Source: Actinomycetota bacterium (lineage in GTDB: Bacteria > Actinomycetota > Thermoleophilia > BMS3ABIN01). Taken from it: a stretch of 64,000 bases of DNA. Of this stretch, positions 25,198 to 33,116 are shown one piece after another (within the stretch, counting starts at the first letter, position 1; each line of letters begins with the position of its first letter). Both the position numbers and the translations under genes were made by a program. The stretch covers positions 62,001-126,000 of the forward strand of contig JAMCPM010000013.1 of assembly GCA_023382335.1 (NCBI GenBank), in the 5' to 3' direction. The notes beneath the pieces were generated by a model that was given only the letters and a program-made list of their open reading frames with translations, had not been told where the DNA came from and searched no databases.

Positions 25198-26649
25198 ATG
25201 ACCGAGACTTTCAGGAATTACATTGGCGGCGAGTGGGTCGACTCCGTCTCTGGAGAGACCTTTGCCGACATCAACCCCGCCGATACCAGCGACAACGTCG
25301 GCAATTTCCAGGCTTCGACCGCCGAGGACGCCCGCGCCGCCATCGCGGCCGCCGAGGAGGCCCGCTCCGGCTGGCGCGCCATGACCCCGCCGGCGCGCGG
25401 GGAGATCCTGGCCAGGGCCGCCCGCATCATCGAGGCCGATCTGGGCCGCATCGCCGAGGAGCTCACCCGCGAGGAAGGCAAGACCATCGGCGAGGCCAAA
25501 GGCGAGACCGCCCGGGCGGTGCAGATCTTCGATTACTTCGCCGGCGAGGGCCGGCGCATGGGCGGCGAGACCACTCCCTCTGAGTTCGGACGCACCCTGC
25601 TGTACACCATCCGCGAGCCTCTGGGCACCGTCGGCCTGATCACCCCCTGGAATTTTCCCGTCGCCATTCCCGCCTGGAAGATGGCCCCGGCGCTCATCAG
25701 CGGCAACGCCGTCGTGATCAAGCCCGCCAGCGCCGCTCCCAAGACGACTCTTAACATCGTTGAGGCTCTCATCGAGGCCGGGCTGCCCGCCGGCGTCATC
25801 AACTACGTCACCGGCTCCGGGTCGGAAGTCGGCAACGAGATCACGGGCAACCCTGTGGTCAAGGGAGTCTCTTTCACCGGTTCGGACGTCGTCGGCTGCG
25901 GCATCTACAGCCAGGTAACCGGGCGCGGCGGCAAAGCCCAGTGTGAGATGGGCGGCAAGAACCCGGTGATCGTGCTCGAGGACGCCGATCTCGACAAAGC
26001 TGTCAATCTGTCAATCATGGGCGCCATGTGGTCGACGGGGCAGAAATGCACCGCCACCAGCCGCGCCATCGTCCACAAGGATGTCGTCGAGGAATTCACG
26101 GCGCTGGCCGTCAAGAGCGCCGCCGCCATCAAGGTCGGCAACGGCCTTCAGGAGGGTGTCCAGGTCGGGCCTTCCATCGATGAGACGCAGCTGAACATAG
26201 TTCTCGACTATATAGAGGCTGGCAAGGGCGAAGGCGCCCGGCTTCTCACCGGTGGCAACCGCCTCACCGGACCCGGCTTCGACCAGGGCTGGTTCGTCGA
26301 GCCCACCGTCTTCGGCGGCGTCGACCCGGGCATGAGGATCGCCCAGGAAGAGATCTTCGGGCCGGTGCTGGCGATCATCGCCGTCGATGATTTCGAGGAA
26401 GCCATGAAGGTGGCCAACGCCAGCCGCTTCGGCCTCTCGGCCGCCATCTGCACCCGTGACATCACCCGGGCGATGGAGTTCGTCGAGAACATCGAGGCTG
26501 GCCTGGTACACGTCAACTCGCCCACGGTCGGCGCCGAGGTCCAGGTTCCCTTCGGCGGCATGAAGGATTCGAGCACCGGCACCCGCGAGCAGGGAAGTGT
26601 CGCCGTGGATTTCTATACGCAGATCAAGACCGTTTACCTGGAATACTAG
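25198..26649 (+). CDS. NAD(P)-dependent aldehyde dehydrogenase, 2-oxoglutarate-semialdehyde type
   Basis: A 483-residue aldehyde dehydrogenase. The ATG at 25198 follows GGAG at good spacing; an upstream ATG at 25186 is less likely. Family motifs include [18 protein letters not shown], the nucleotide-fold [22 protein letters not shown] with the general base glutamate, and the catalytic cysteine in GQKCTATSR. The sequence best recalls 2,5-dioxovalerate (alpha-ketoglutarate semialdehyde) dehydrogenases. The next gene, two bases away, is an FAH-family enzyme as in oxidative pentose pathways, which supports that specificity but does not prove it. Confidence 0.88.
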   Translation: MTETFRNYIGGEWVDSVSGETFADINPADTSDNVGNFQASTAEDARAAIAAAEEARSGWRAMTPPARGEILARAARIIEADLGRIAEELTREEGKTIGEAKGETARAVQIFDYFAGEGRRMGGETTPSEFGRTLLYTIREPLGTVGLITPWNFPVAIPAWKMAPALISGNAVVIKPASAAPKTTLNIVEALIEAGLPAGVINYVTGSGSEVGNEITGNPVVKGVSFTGSDVVGCGIYSQVTGRGGKAQCEMGGKNPVIVLEDADLDKAVNLSIMGAMWSTGQKCTATSRAIVHKDVVEEFTALAVKSAAAIKVGNGLQEGVQVGPSIDETQLNIVLDYIEAGKGEGARLLTGGNRLTGPGFDQGWFVEPTVFGGVDPGMRIAQEEIFGPVLAIIAVDDFEEAMKVANASRFGLSAAICTRDITRAMEFVENIEAGLVHVNSPTVGAEVQVPFGGMKDSSTGTREQGSVAVDFYTQIKTVYLEY

Positions 26650-26651
26650 AC

Positions 26652-27584
26652 GTGAGACTGGTTCAGTTCTTCACACCGGAGCGCGGGCCGCGGCTGGGTT
26701 CGGTCCAGGAGGACGGCAAGGTCATCGACCTCTCCGCCGGCGAGCCTGCCTACACATCTTTTAACGCCCTGCTGGAATGGTCCGGAGGCGAAGCCCGGCG
26801 GCTGGAGACGATCGTGCGGCAGGCCGAGGCGCGCGCGCCGATGGATCCCGGGTTCATCTATCAGTGGGAAGAGCTCGACCGCACGCCGGCGGCGACTGTG
26901 CCGCATCTGATGATACCGCTGACTCCCGCGGAGGTCTGGGGTTTTGGCGTCACCTACAAACGCAGCGCCGAGGTGCGAGACGCCGATGTCGCCGCGGCCA
27001 TGGAATCAACGGCGAGCATTTACGACCGCGTCTACCACTCCGAGCGTCCCGAGTGCTTCTTCAAGGCCACGGCGCCGAGATGCGTCGGGCCGCACCGGCC
27101 GATCGGCATCCGCTCGGACTCGAAGCTGACCGCGACCGAGCCGGAGCTCGCCTACATCCTTGGCACCAGCCGGCAGATCGTCGGCTTTACCATCTGCAAC
27201 GATGTTTCCGCCTGGGACCTTGAGCGCGACAATCCGCTCTACCTGCCGCAGTCGAAGATATTCACCGGCTGCTGCGCCCTGGGGCCGGCCATCCTTACCG
27301 CCGCCAGCGGGCCCGATCCCTATGACCTCGAGATCAGCTGCAACATCGTCCGCGCCGGCGAGATCATCTTCAGCGATTCGACCAACAGCGGCCGCATCGG
27401 CCGCCGTTTCGAGGAACTCAATGAATACCTTTACCGCGATAATCCCATTCCTCCGGGAACGGTCGTCTCCACGGGAACAGGCATCATGGTGCCCAACGAA
27501 TTCGCGCTGCGCGACGGCGATACCGTCGAGATCGCCATAGACGGGATCGGCGTGCTGTCGAATCCGGCGGCGAGGCTTTCGTGA
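26652..27584 (+). CDS. Fumarylacetoacetate hydrolase family protein (candidate 2-keto-3-deoxypentonate dehydratase)
   Basis: A 310-residue FAH-family protein starting at a GTG two bases after the aldehyde dehydrogenase stop. Metal-ligand acidic residues are seen in ATEPELAYIL, and FTICNDVSAWDLERDNP contains the family's usual D-x(2)-ARD-like site in altered form. In archaeal and some bacterial oxidative pentose pathways an FAH-type 2-keto-3-deoxypentonate dehydratase feeds 2,5-dioxovalerate to an aldehyde dehydrogenase, and the same pair is present here. The pairing supports this role; other FAH reactions on acylpyruvates remain possible. No sugar dehydrogenase or first dehydratase is adjacent. 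Confidence 0.82.
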   Translation: MRLVQFFTPERGPRLGSVQEDGKVIDLSAGEPAYTSFNALLEWSGGEARRLETIVRQAEARAPMDPGFIYQWEELDRTPAATVPHLMIPLTPAEVWGFGVTYKRSAEVRDADVAAAMESTASIYDRVYHSERPECFFKATAPRCVGPHRPIGIRSDSKLTATEPELAYILGTSRQIVGFTICNDVSAWDLERDNPLYLPQSKIFTGCCALGPAILTAASGPDPYDLEISCNIVRAGEIIFSDSTNSGRIGRRFEELNEYLYRDNPIPPGTVVSTGTGIMVPNEFALRDGDTVEIAIDGIGVLSNPAARLS

Positions 27585-28144
27585 AGATGCGAGCTTTGAT
27601 GAAGATGAAACCGATTCCAATTAAATCCGCGACGATCGCGGTAGCCGCGGCGGTTCTGACGGCGGCGGTACTGATCGCGTCAGGTTGCGCTGGCGGGGGC
27701 GAGACTACCGTAACCACCGAGGTGACGGTGACCGTTCCCCAGACCCAGACGGGTTCGACCACATTGGAGAAGGAAGCCTACAAGCAGTCGATCAACGATC
27801 TGACCGCGCGGGCGAATCAGATCAATAGTGATTTCCGTGGTCTGATAGACAAACTCAACGCCGGCCAGCTGAAGCAGGAAGACCTGGCCAGCACGGCCGA
27901 ACAGGACCGGCTGGCCTATCAGGACATGGTAGCGCAGCTGACGGCGATCAGGACGCCGCCTGAGTTCCAGCAGGCGCACATGCTGCTGATCTCCGGGTTC
28001 GGCAAATGGTCGGGCGCCTTCGAGGATTACCGGGACGGCTACAGGAACAGCGACAACGCCGCGCTTACCCGCGCCCGTGACCTGGATAACCAGGCGATAA
28101 TAGAGGTCAACCAGGCGGTCAACCTGATATCGCAGGTGCGGTAA
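27581..28144 (+). CDS. Lipoprotein of unknown function
   Basis: A 187-residue secreted protein that overlaps the FAH gene as GTGA. A basic N-terminus and hydrophobic run end in the lipobox IASGC. A Thr/Val-rich linker (TTVTTEVTVTVP) follows, then an all-helical domain of about 120 residues with repeated Gln/Asp/Leu heptads, like the small helical lipoproteins of actinobacteria that bracket substrates with two or three helices. No enzymatic motif is seen. ATG codons at 27587 and 27605 are alternative starts. It may be unrelated in function to the genes ahead of it. Confidence 0.78.
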   Translation: MKMRALMKMKPIPIKSATIAVAAAVLTAAVLIASGCAGGGETTVTTEVTVTVPQTQTGSTTLEKEAYKQSINDLTARANQINSDFRGLIDKLNAGQLKQEDLASTAEQDRLAYQDMVAQLTAIRTPPEFQQAHMLLISGFGKWSGAFEDYRDGYRNSDNAALTRARDLDNQAIIEVNQAVNLISQVR

Positions 28145-28158
28145 CCGGAGAACAGGAA

Positions 28159-28184
28159 GCGCCGGCTCCTGACGGCGCCGGCGC
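28159..28184. terminator. GC-rich hairpin between convergent genes
   Basis: A perfect eight-pair stem, GCGCCGGC with GCCGGCGC, around a ten-base loop lies between the lipoprotein gene and the convergent rubrerythrin-like gene. There is no T-run on either strand, so it is a weak or factor-assisted terminator at best. Confidence 0.4.
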
Positions 28185-28208
28185 AGAAAAACAGCTGGAA
28201 GTCGCGGA

Positions 28209-28595
28209 CTAGAAGTAGCGGTCGAGCAGGTTCTGCAGCATGGCCGCGTGGCGCGCCTCGTCGTGGGCCGCCGTGTCGAAGAAAGAAGCGATCTCCTTCT
28301 TGCCCGCCTCGTCGGCCACCTTCATGCCCTCGTGCTTGCCGTCAACCGCTTCATTCTCACCCGACAGCATCTTCTCGATCTCGCTCCTCAAGTCGCCGAT
28401 GTTGCCGGCCAGGTACTTGAAGCGGGAGCCGTGCTGGGCTTCATCCATGGCGATGCTGCGCAGCGTCTGGGCCACTTCGGTCTTGCCCTCGTTGTCCGCC
28501 TTGAGAGCCATGGCCAAATACTGGATTACCTCCCAGGTCTCGCCCTTGATCTCGTTCGCCATGCATTCTTCGGTGGTTGTCGCGGTTTCGGCCAT
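28209..28595 (-). CDS. Rubrerythrin-like di-iron protein without rubredoxin domain
   Basis: A 128-residue ferritin-like four-helix protein. Two ExxH-type iron motifs are visible, DEAQHGSRF and DEARHAAML, with earlier glutamates in NEIKGETWEV. Rubrerythrins reduce peroxide in anaerobes; this one lacks the C-terminal rubredoxin domain found in classical members, so it needs an external electron donor. The ATG at 28595 follows AAGGAGAAGG. An Rrf2 regulator lies upstream in the same direction, separated by 206 bases with a short AT-rich stretch that may hold the promoter. Confidence 0.9.
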   Translation of the reverse strand: MAETATTTEECMANEIKGETWEVIQYLAMALKADNEGKTEVAQTLRSIAMDEAQHGSRFKYLAGNIGDLRSEIEKMLSGENEAVDGKHEGMKVADEAGKKEIASFFDTAAHDEARHAAMLQNLLDRYF

Positions 28596-28801
28596 CTTCC
28601 TTCTCCTTGTTCTTTTTGTTTTAAGACTTATCCGAGGACGCCGCAGGGCTTCAAGCCTCGCGCGGTTTGCCTATTTATTTTTTTCCCCTTAAACAGGACA
28701 ATAAACATCCGCTATTGTCCTTGCAGAACTCGGATAGCATGCGATCGTCGCGGCGCCCGCATAAATTGTTACCCTCAATGCCGGGGATCAAAACTCGGCG
28801 C

Positions 28802-29221
28802 TCAAAGCCTGGCGCCTATCCTGGCGGCCTCGTCGCGCGCCATCCGGGCAAAGTTGACCTTGGCGAACATCGACGCCAGCGACGAGCCTATGCGATCCAG
28901 CTCGTCGTGCATGGCGCAGAACTTTTCCCGGGGGCACTCCCGCGGGTGAACGAAACAGCGGTTCAACGAGACCTTTCCCTCGATCGCCTCGATGACATCG
29001 AGCATGGAGATCTTCTCCGGCGCCCGCGCCAGAGAGACGCCGCCGCCGACGCCCCGATGGGTGGTGACGATGCCCTCCTTGGCCAGCTTCTGCAGGATCT
29101 TGGCCAGGTATTCCTGCGGGATGCTCTGGGCCTCCGCGATCTGCTTGATGCTGGCAAGCGGCGAGGTGGCCAGGTATAAAACGGCCCGCATGGCATAGTC
29201 TGTCTGTCGTGTCAGCTGCAT
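28802..29221 (-). CDS. Rrf2 family iron-sulfur transcriptional regulator
   Basis: A 139-residue winged-helix regulator of the Rrf2 family. The N-terminus MQLTRQTDYAMRAVLYLA and the helix-turn-helix segment IAEAQSIPQEYLAKILQKL are diagnostic, followed by the wing RGVGGGVSLA. Three cysteines in the pattern C-x6-C-x5-C (CFVHPRECPREKFC) can hold a [2Fe-2S] or [4Fe-4S] cluster, as in IscR and NsrR. It probably senses redox stress or nitric oxide. The nearest plausible targets are itself and the rubrerythrin-like gene downstream. A palindrome upstream at 29316 is a candidate operator. Confidence 0.93.
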   Translation of the reverse strand: MQLTRQTDYAMRAVLYLATSPLASIKQIAEAQSIPQEYLAKILQKLAKEGIVTTHRGVGGGVSLARAPEKISMLDVIEAIEGKVSLNRCFVHPRECPREKFCAMHDELDRIGSSLASMFAKVNFARMARDEAARIGARL

Positions 29222-29535
29222 GGCATGTAGAGGCCTCGGCTTGACTGCTTGAAATTAATGCCGCATGTCGGTTTGATCTGCCGCACGGGTTCTTAAAACC
29301 GAAACCGGACTATATATACCCGGTATTTTGAACGTATAACGGAAAAATTCATCCTCCGGGGACCAAAAATTATGGAATGATTTCAATTTTTTCGAATACG
29401 CTCTCTGGGTGGAAACACTCCACCGCTACAACCACTGGTTCTTCCCGGACGGCTATAACCAGGGGAGAGAGGATGATGGAGTACGCCACAGTAAAAGCAC
29501 AGGTAGAGCTGCCGAGGATCGGGTGGCAGCTGCCC
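29222..29535. other. Intergenic region with candidate Rrf2 operator
   Basis: These 314 bases separate the Rrf2 gene from the end of nuoN. The half next to Rrf2 is AT-rich (TATATATACC) and probably holds its promoter. The half next to nuoN has an open frame without any start codon or ribosome binding site (translating as EYALWVETLHRYNHWFF), which I could not recognise and do not call a gene. Confidence 0.5.
29316..29326. promoter_or_regulatory. Candidate Rrf2 operator palindrome
   Basis: ATACC-C-GGTAT is a perfect inverted repeat 95 bases upstream of the Rrf2 start and overlaps a TATATA promoter-like stretch on the minus strand. Some Rrf2 proteins bind ATACC-type half sites, so autoregulation is plausible. 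No second copy was found by eye. Confidence 0.35.
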
Positions 29536-31011
29536 CTAATTCCCCAGCAGCTTGACCACCGCATCCTGGGCGGCGTTCACGACCGGCGCCGGCAGGATTC
29601 CCAGAAGGATTACTCCGGCGGCGGCGACCGCCAGACCCAGGTCGAGATCCCAGGACTTGCCGGCTTCCAGATCGGCCTCGCTCTCGACCAGTTCCGTTTC
29701 CGGCTCGCGCATGTACATGTAGATGATGACGCGCAGGTAGAAGAACGCCGAGACCAGGCTGAAGAGTGCGCCGATCACGGCCAGCCAGGCAAAGCCCGAG
29801 TCGACCACCGCTGAGAACAGGTAGAACTTGGCGAGGAATCCCGCCGTCGGCGGCACGCCGGTGAGCGAGAGCATGAACAGCGACATGATGGCCGCGGCCC
29901 AGGGATAACGCCGCGCGAGCCCGGCCATGTCATCGAGCGTGTCGCGGAAACCGGGCCGGCGGTTGGCCATGAACACCAGCACGCCGAAAGCGCCCATGTT
30001 CATGAAGGCGTAGGCCGCCAGGTAAAACAGTATCGCCGCCATGCCCAGGTTGCGCCCGGTGTGGCCGGTGGCGACGACCGCCAGCAGCAGGTAGCCGACG
30101 TGGCCGATGCTGGAGAAGGCCAGCATGCGCTTGAGGTCTTTCTGCAAAAGCGCCATGGTCGCGCCCACGAGCATGGTCGCCAGCGAGAGGGCGATCATCA
30201 TCGGCACCCAGGTGCCGCTCTGGCTTCCCAGTATCAGGGTGAAGAATTTGAGGATGGCCGCGAAGCCGGCGATCTTGGGGCCGACCGAGAGGAAGGCCGC
30301 CGCCGGAGTCGGCGAGCCCTGGTAGACGTCCGGCGCCCAGTTGTGGAAGGGCACGGCGCTGATCTTGAAGGCGAATCCCGCGAGTATCAGGATCACGGCG
30401 ATCGCCAGCGGCCCCGCCGGCGCCGGTCCCAGGCGCACGGCGTCGCTGATCTCCTGGTAGTTGGTCGAGCCGGAGAGCCCGTAGAGGATCGCCATGCCGA
30501 ACAGCAGGAAGTTGGAGGCGAAGGCGCCCCCCAGGAAATATTTAAGCGCCGCCTCGATCGAGCGCTCCTCGTAGCGGAAGAATCCCGCCAGCAGGTAGAC
30601 CGTCAGCGCCATCAGCTCCAGGCCCACGAAGAAGGTGATGAGGTCGATGGCCTCGACCATGATCATCATGCCGACGGTGGTGAACAGCACCAGCCCGTAG
30701 TAGTCGCCCAGCAGCCGCTTCTTGAGGAACAGGTGCTTCTCGGAGAGCAACATCGCCATGGCCGCCACTATCAGCAGCAGGATCTTGAAGAAGACCGAAT
30801 ATTTGTCGAGGGCGATGCCGTGGCTGAAGGCGGTGAATTCCTCGCCGCGGGAGATCCAGGTGGCGTACGCCGCCGTCAGCGAGGCGGCGATGCCGAGCCA
30901 GCTGAGGCCCCGGCGCCCGTCGACGGGCAAGAGCGGATCCACCAGCAGGATGACCACCGCGGTGGCTATCAGCATCAGCTCGGGCATGATGGCAAGCAGT
31001 TGGTGTTGCAT
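29536..31011 (-). CDS. nuoN: NuoN, complex I proton-pumping subunit
   Basis: A 491-residue antiporter-like subunit with about 14 membrane helices. Family marks include FFVGLELMALTVYLLAGF, KYFLGGAFASNFLLFG, FKISAVPFHNWAPDVYQGSP and the broken helix segment with KDLKRMLAFSSIGHVGY, which contain the conserved glutamate and lysines of the proton channel. It is the last gene of the nuo operon, its ATG placed two bases after the nuoM stop. It is of normal length. Confidence 0.96.
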   Translation of the reverse strand: MQHQLLAIMPELMLIATAVVILLVDPLLPVDGRRGLSWLGIAASLTAAYATWISRGEEFTAFSHGIALDKYSVFFKILLLIVAAMAMLLSEKHLFLKKRLLGDYYGLVLFTTVGMMIMVEAIDLITFFVGLELMALTVYLLAGFFRYEERSIEAALKYFLGGAFASNFLLFGMAILYGLSGSTNYQEISDAVRLGPAPAGPLAIAVILILAGFAFKISAVPFHNWAPDVYQGSPTPAAAFLSVGPKIAGFAAILKFFTLILGSQSGTWVPMMIALSLATMLVGATMALLQKDLKRMLAFSSIGHVGYLLLAVVATGHTGRNLGMAAILFYLAAYAFMNMGAFGVLVFMANRRPGFRDTLDDMAGLARRYPWAAAIMSLFMLSLTGVPPTAGFLAKFYLFSAVVDSGFAWLAVIGALFSLVSAFFYLRVIIYMYMREPETELVESEADLEAGKSWDLDLGLAVAAAGVILLGILPAPVVNAAQDAVVKLLGN

Positions 31012-32574
31012 CTAGAACAGCCCTCCCAGCGAGGCGAAGAGCCGCTCGATGGCGCCGCCGTGCTCGGCCAGATAAGGCGCCATCTTCTCGGTGATGCGCG
31101 TCGCCGACGGTTGTATCAACTGCAGAAATGTGTTGGGGTAGACTCCGGCCCAGATCGCCAGGAAGCCCAGCGGCAGCAGCGAGGCCATCTCGCGCAGGGA
31201 GAAGTCCGGGAACTTGTACCATTTGTCATCGCGCAGGTTCGTGAACATGACCCGCTGGAACATCCACAGCAGATAGGCGGCCGCCAGGATGATGCCGATC
31301 GAGGCCACGGCCGCCATGGCCTTGTTGTAGGTGAACAGCCCCACCAGGCTCAGGAACTCCCCGACAAATCCGGAGAGCCCCGGCAGGCCCAGCGAGGCCA
31401 GGGTAAAGAACAGCAGGAAGCCCGCCATCACCGGGAACGGCCCGGCGAGTCCGCCCATGTCCGCTATCTCGCGGGTGTGAAGCCGCTCGTACATGAACCC
31501 TACCATGAGGAACAGGGCTCCGGTGAGCAGCCCGTGGCTGAACATGACCATGATGCCGCCCTCGATGCCGATGACGTTGAGCGCGAAGATGCCGGCGGTG
31601 ACGAAGCCCATGTGGCTGACGCTGGAATAGGCGACCAGCTTCTTGAGGTCTTTCTGCACCAGGGAAACCAGCGCGCCGTAAACGATCGCGATCAGCGACA
31701 GCACCAGGATGTAGGGCGCGATGGCGACGACGGCGTCGGGGAACAGCGGGATGCAGAGCCGCAGCATCCCATAGCCGCCGACCTTGAGCATGACGCCGGC
31801 CAGGATGACGCTGCCGGCCGTCGGCGCCTCGACGTGGGCGTCGGGCAGCCAGGTATGCAGCGGCCACATCGGCACCTTGACGGCAAAGGCGATAAAGAAC
31901 GCCAGGAACGCGAATATCTGTACGGAATAGGAGAAGGTGGCCTTCTCCAGCAGGTCCATGTCGAATACCGGTGTCGCATACTGGTTGGCCCGCGCCAGGT
32001 ACGCGATGGCGACGATGGCGATCAGCATCAGCAGGCTGCCGGCAAAGGTGAAGAGGAAGAACTTGATGGCGGCATAGATGCGCCGCGGGCCGCCCCAGAC
32101 CCCGATGATGAAGTACATGGGGATGAGCATGATCTCCCAGAAGACATAGAAGAGGAAGAGGTCGCGGGCGCAGAAGACGCCGATCATTCCCGTTTCCAGG
32201 AAGAGGAAGGCGGCAAAGAACTGCATCTCGCGGTCCTTGATGTAGTTCCACGAGGCCGGCACGATGATCAGCGACAGCAGCGACGTCAGCATGATCAGTA
32301 GCACGCTGATACCGTCGACGGCCATGTGGTAACTGATGCCGAGGCTACTGATCCAGGGCACTTTCTCGACGAACTGCATGTCGGCCGAATAGCGGTCGAA
32401 GTAGAAGATCAGCACCAGCGACAGGATGAAGTTGACGCCGGTGACTGCCAGGGTCAGGCTCTTGTAGAGTCTGGGCTTGCCGCGCATGAACAGGATCGCC
32501 AGGCCGCCCACCGCCGGCAGGAACGTCAGCAGCGTCAGGATCGGAAACCCTATCTGTGATTGGAATTCATACAT
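31012..32574 (-). CDS. nuoM: NuoM, complex I proton-pumping subunit
   Basis: A 520-residue antiporter-like membrane subunit. The channel motifs FYVFWEIMLIPMYFIIGVWGG, VPMWPLHTWLPDAHVEAPT and LVQKDLKKLVAYSSVSHMGFV are in place. It sits directly ahead of nuoN. The usual direct junction with nuoL is interrupted upstream by a four-helix-bundle gene and short repeats, so its own ribosome binding site and perhaps promoter may lie in the inserted segment. Confidence 0.96.
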   Translation of the reverse strand: MYEFQSQIGFPILTLLTFLPAVGGLAILFMRGKPRLYKSLTLAVTGVNFILSLVLIFYFDRYSADMQFVEKVPWISSLGISYHMAVDGISVLLIMLTSLLSLIIVPASWNYIKDREMQFFAAFLFLETGMIGVFCARDLFLFYVFWEIMLIPMYFIIGVWGGPRRIYAAIKFFLFTFAGSLLMLIAIVAIAYLARANQYATPVFDMDLLEKATFSYSVQIFAFLAFFIAFAVKVPMWPLHTWLPDAHVEAPTAGSVILAGVMLKVGGYGMLRLCIPLFPDAVVAIAPYILVLSLIAIVYGALVSLVQKDLKKLVAYSSVSHMGFVTAGIFALNVIGIEGGIMVMFSHGLLTGALFLMVGFMYERLHTREIADMGGLAGPFPVMAGFLLFFTLASLGLPGLSGFVGEFLSLVGLFTYNKAMAAVASIGIILAAAYLLWMFQRVMFTNLRDDKWYKFPDFSLREMASLLPLGFLAIWAGVYPNTFLQLIQPSATRITEKMAPYLAEHGGAIERLFASLGGLF

Positions 32575-32579
32575 AAATA

Positions 32580-32612
32580 AAGTTCCTAGTTCCTTGTTCC
32601 TAGTTTCTTGTT
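32580..32612. repeat. GTTCCTAGTTCCTTG short repeats, left flank of insert
   Basis: A run of degenerate six- to seven-base units (GTTCCTA, GTTCCTTG) overlaps the 3' end of the inserted four-helix-bundle gene. It matches the unit type of the right flank at 33056, and the two flanks bracket the inserted gene between nuoM and nuoL. Confidence 0.7.
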
Positions 32613-33053
32613 AAGGTCGTTCATTCTGTATTTCTGGCCTTTCATTGTTGAGGATGAAAGATAAGCCATGAAACCTGCGATCAGATTGCTTGTTTCGACG
32701 GTGAGGCTTTGTATTTTGCTGAACTCATCTTGTGTCACAGAACCTTGATCGAGAGCTACATACATTTGAGCCCTGACTTCACCGGCTGAGCTTTTTGCGA
32801 CGGCGAGAAACTGGATGAATTCGCTATTTCCGCCCCTTTCGAAACCTTCAGCTATGTTGGACATTACAGACACGGATGCGCGTCTTATCTGATTCCTGAG
32901 CGCAAAGTCCCGCGTAAATAATCCCGAATTGGAACAGGTATATATAGCTTGATTCAACTCTCTCGCTTTCTGCCATGCTTTGACATCTTCAAATTTTCGC
33001 AGCGTCGCCACTTCAATCTCCACATCTCGCCTCACCGCAACATACCGCTTCAT
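32586..33053 (-). CDS. Four-helix-bundle protein (23S rRNA IVP / Avd-like), inserted in the nuo operon
   Basis: A protein of about 155 residues in the S23/TIGR02436 four-helix-bundle family. Marks are KFEDVKAWQKARELN near the start, ALRNQIRRASVSVMSNIAEGFERG in the middle (quoted as NQIRRASVSVMSNIAEG) and the FIQFLAVAKSSAGEVRAQM helix. The ATG at 33053 is one choice; a GTG just ahead of EIEVATLRKF is another. Such proteins are encoded in rRNA intervening sequences and as scattered single genes; relatives (Avd) assist diversity-generating retroelements, but no reverse transcriptase is nearby. Its place inside nuoL-nuoM and the flanking repeats indicate an insertion. Confidence 0.85.
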   Translation of the reverse strand: MKRYVAVRRDVEIEVATLRKFEDVKAWQKARELNQAIYTCSNSGLFTRDFALRNQIRRASVSVMSNIAEGFERGGNSEFIQFLAVAKSSAGEVRAQMYVALDQGSVTQDEFSKIQSLTVETSNLIAGFMAYLSSSTMKGQKYRMNDLNKKLGTRN

Positions 33054-33055
33054 CA

Positions 33056-33112
33056 CAACCAGAAACCAGGAACAAGGAACCAGGAACAAGGAACCAGGAA
33101 CCAGGAACCCTC
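33056..33112. repeat. CAGGAACAAGGAAC short tandem repeats, right flank of insert
   Basis: Seven- and eight-base units of the type CCAGGAA and CAAGGAA are repeated about seven times between the four-helix-bundle gene and the end of nuoL. The array encodes only the poor N-terminal extension of the inserted gene and would not be part of either protein. Similar arrays are often seen beside this gene family. Confidence 0.85.
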
Positions 33113-33116
33113 GTTC

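Noticed and set aside
29377-29814. Plus-strand ORF of 145 codons upstream of nuoN
   Set aside because: It lies mostly antisense to nuoN, has no ribosome binding site and shows no protein-like features.
32586-33112. Diversity-generating retroelement around the Avd-like protein
   Set aside because: No reverse transcriptase, template repeat or variable gene is present; only the small helical protein and simple repeats are seen.
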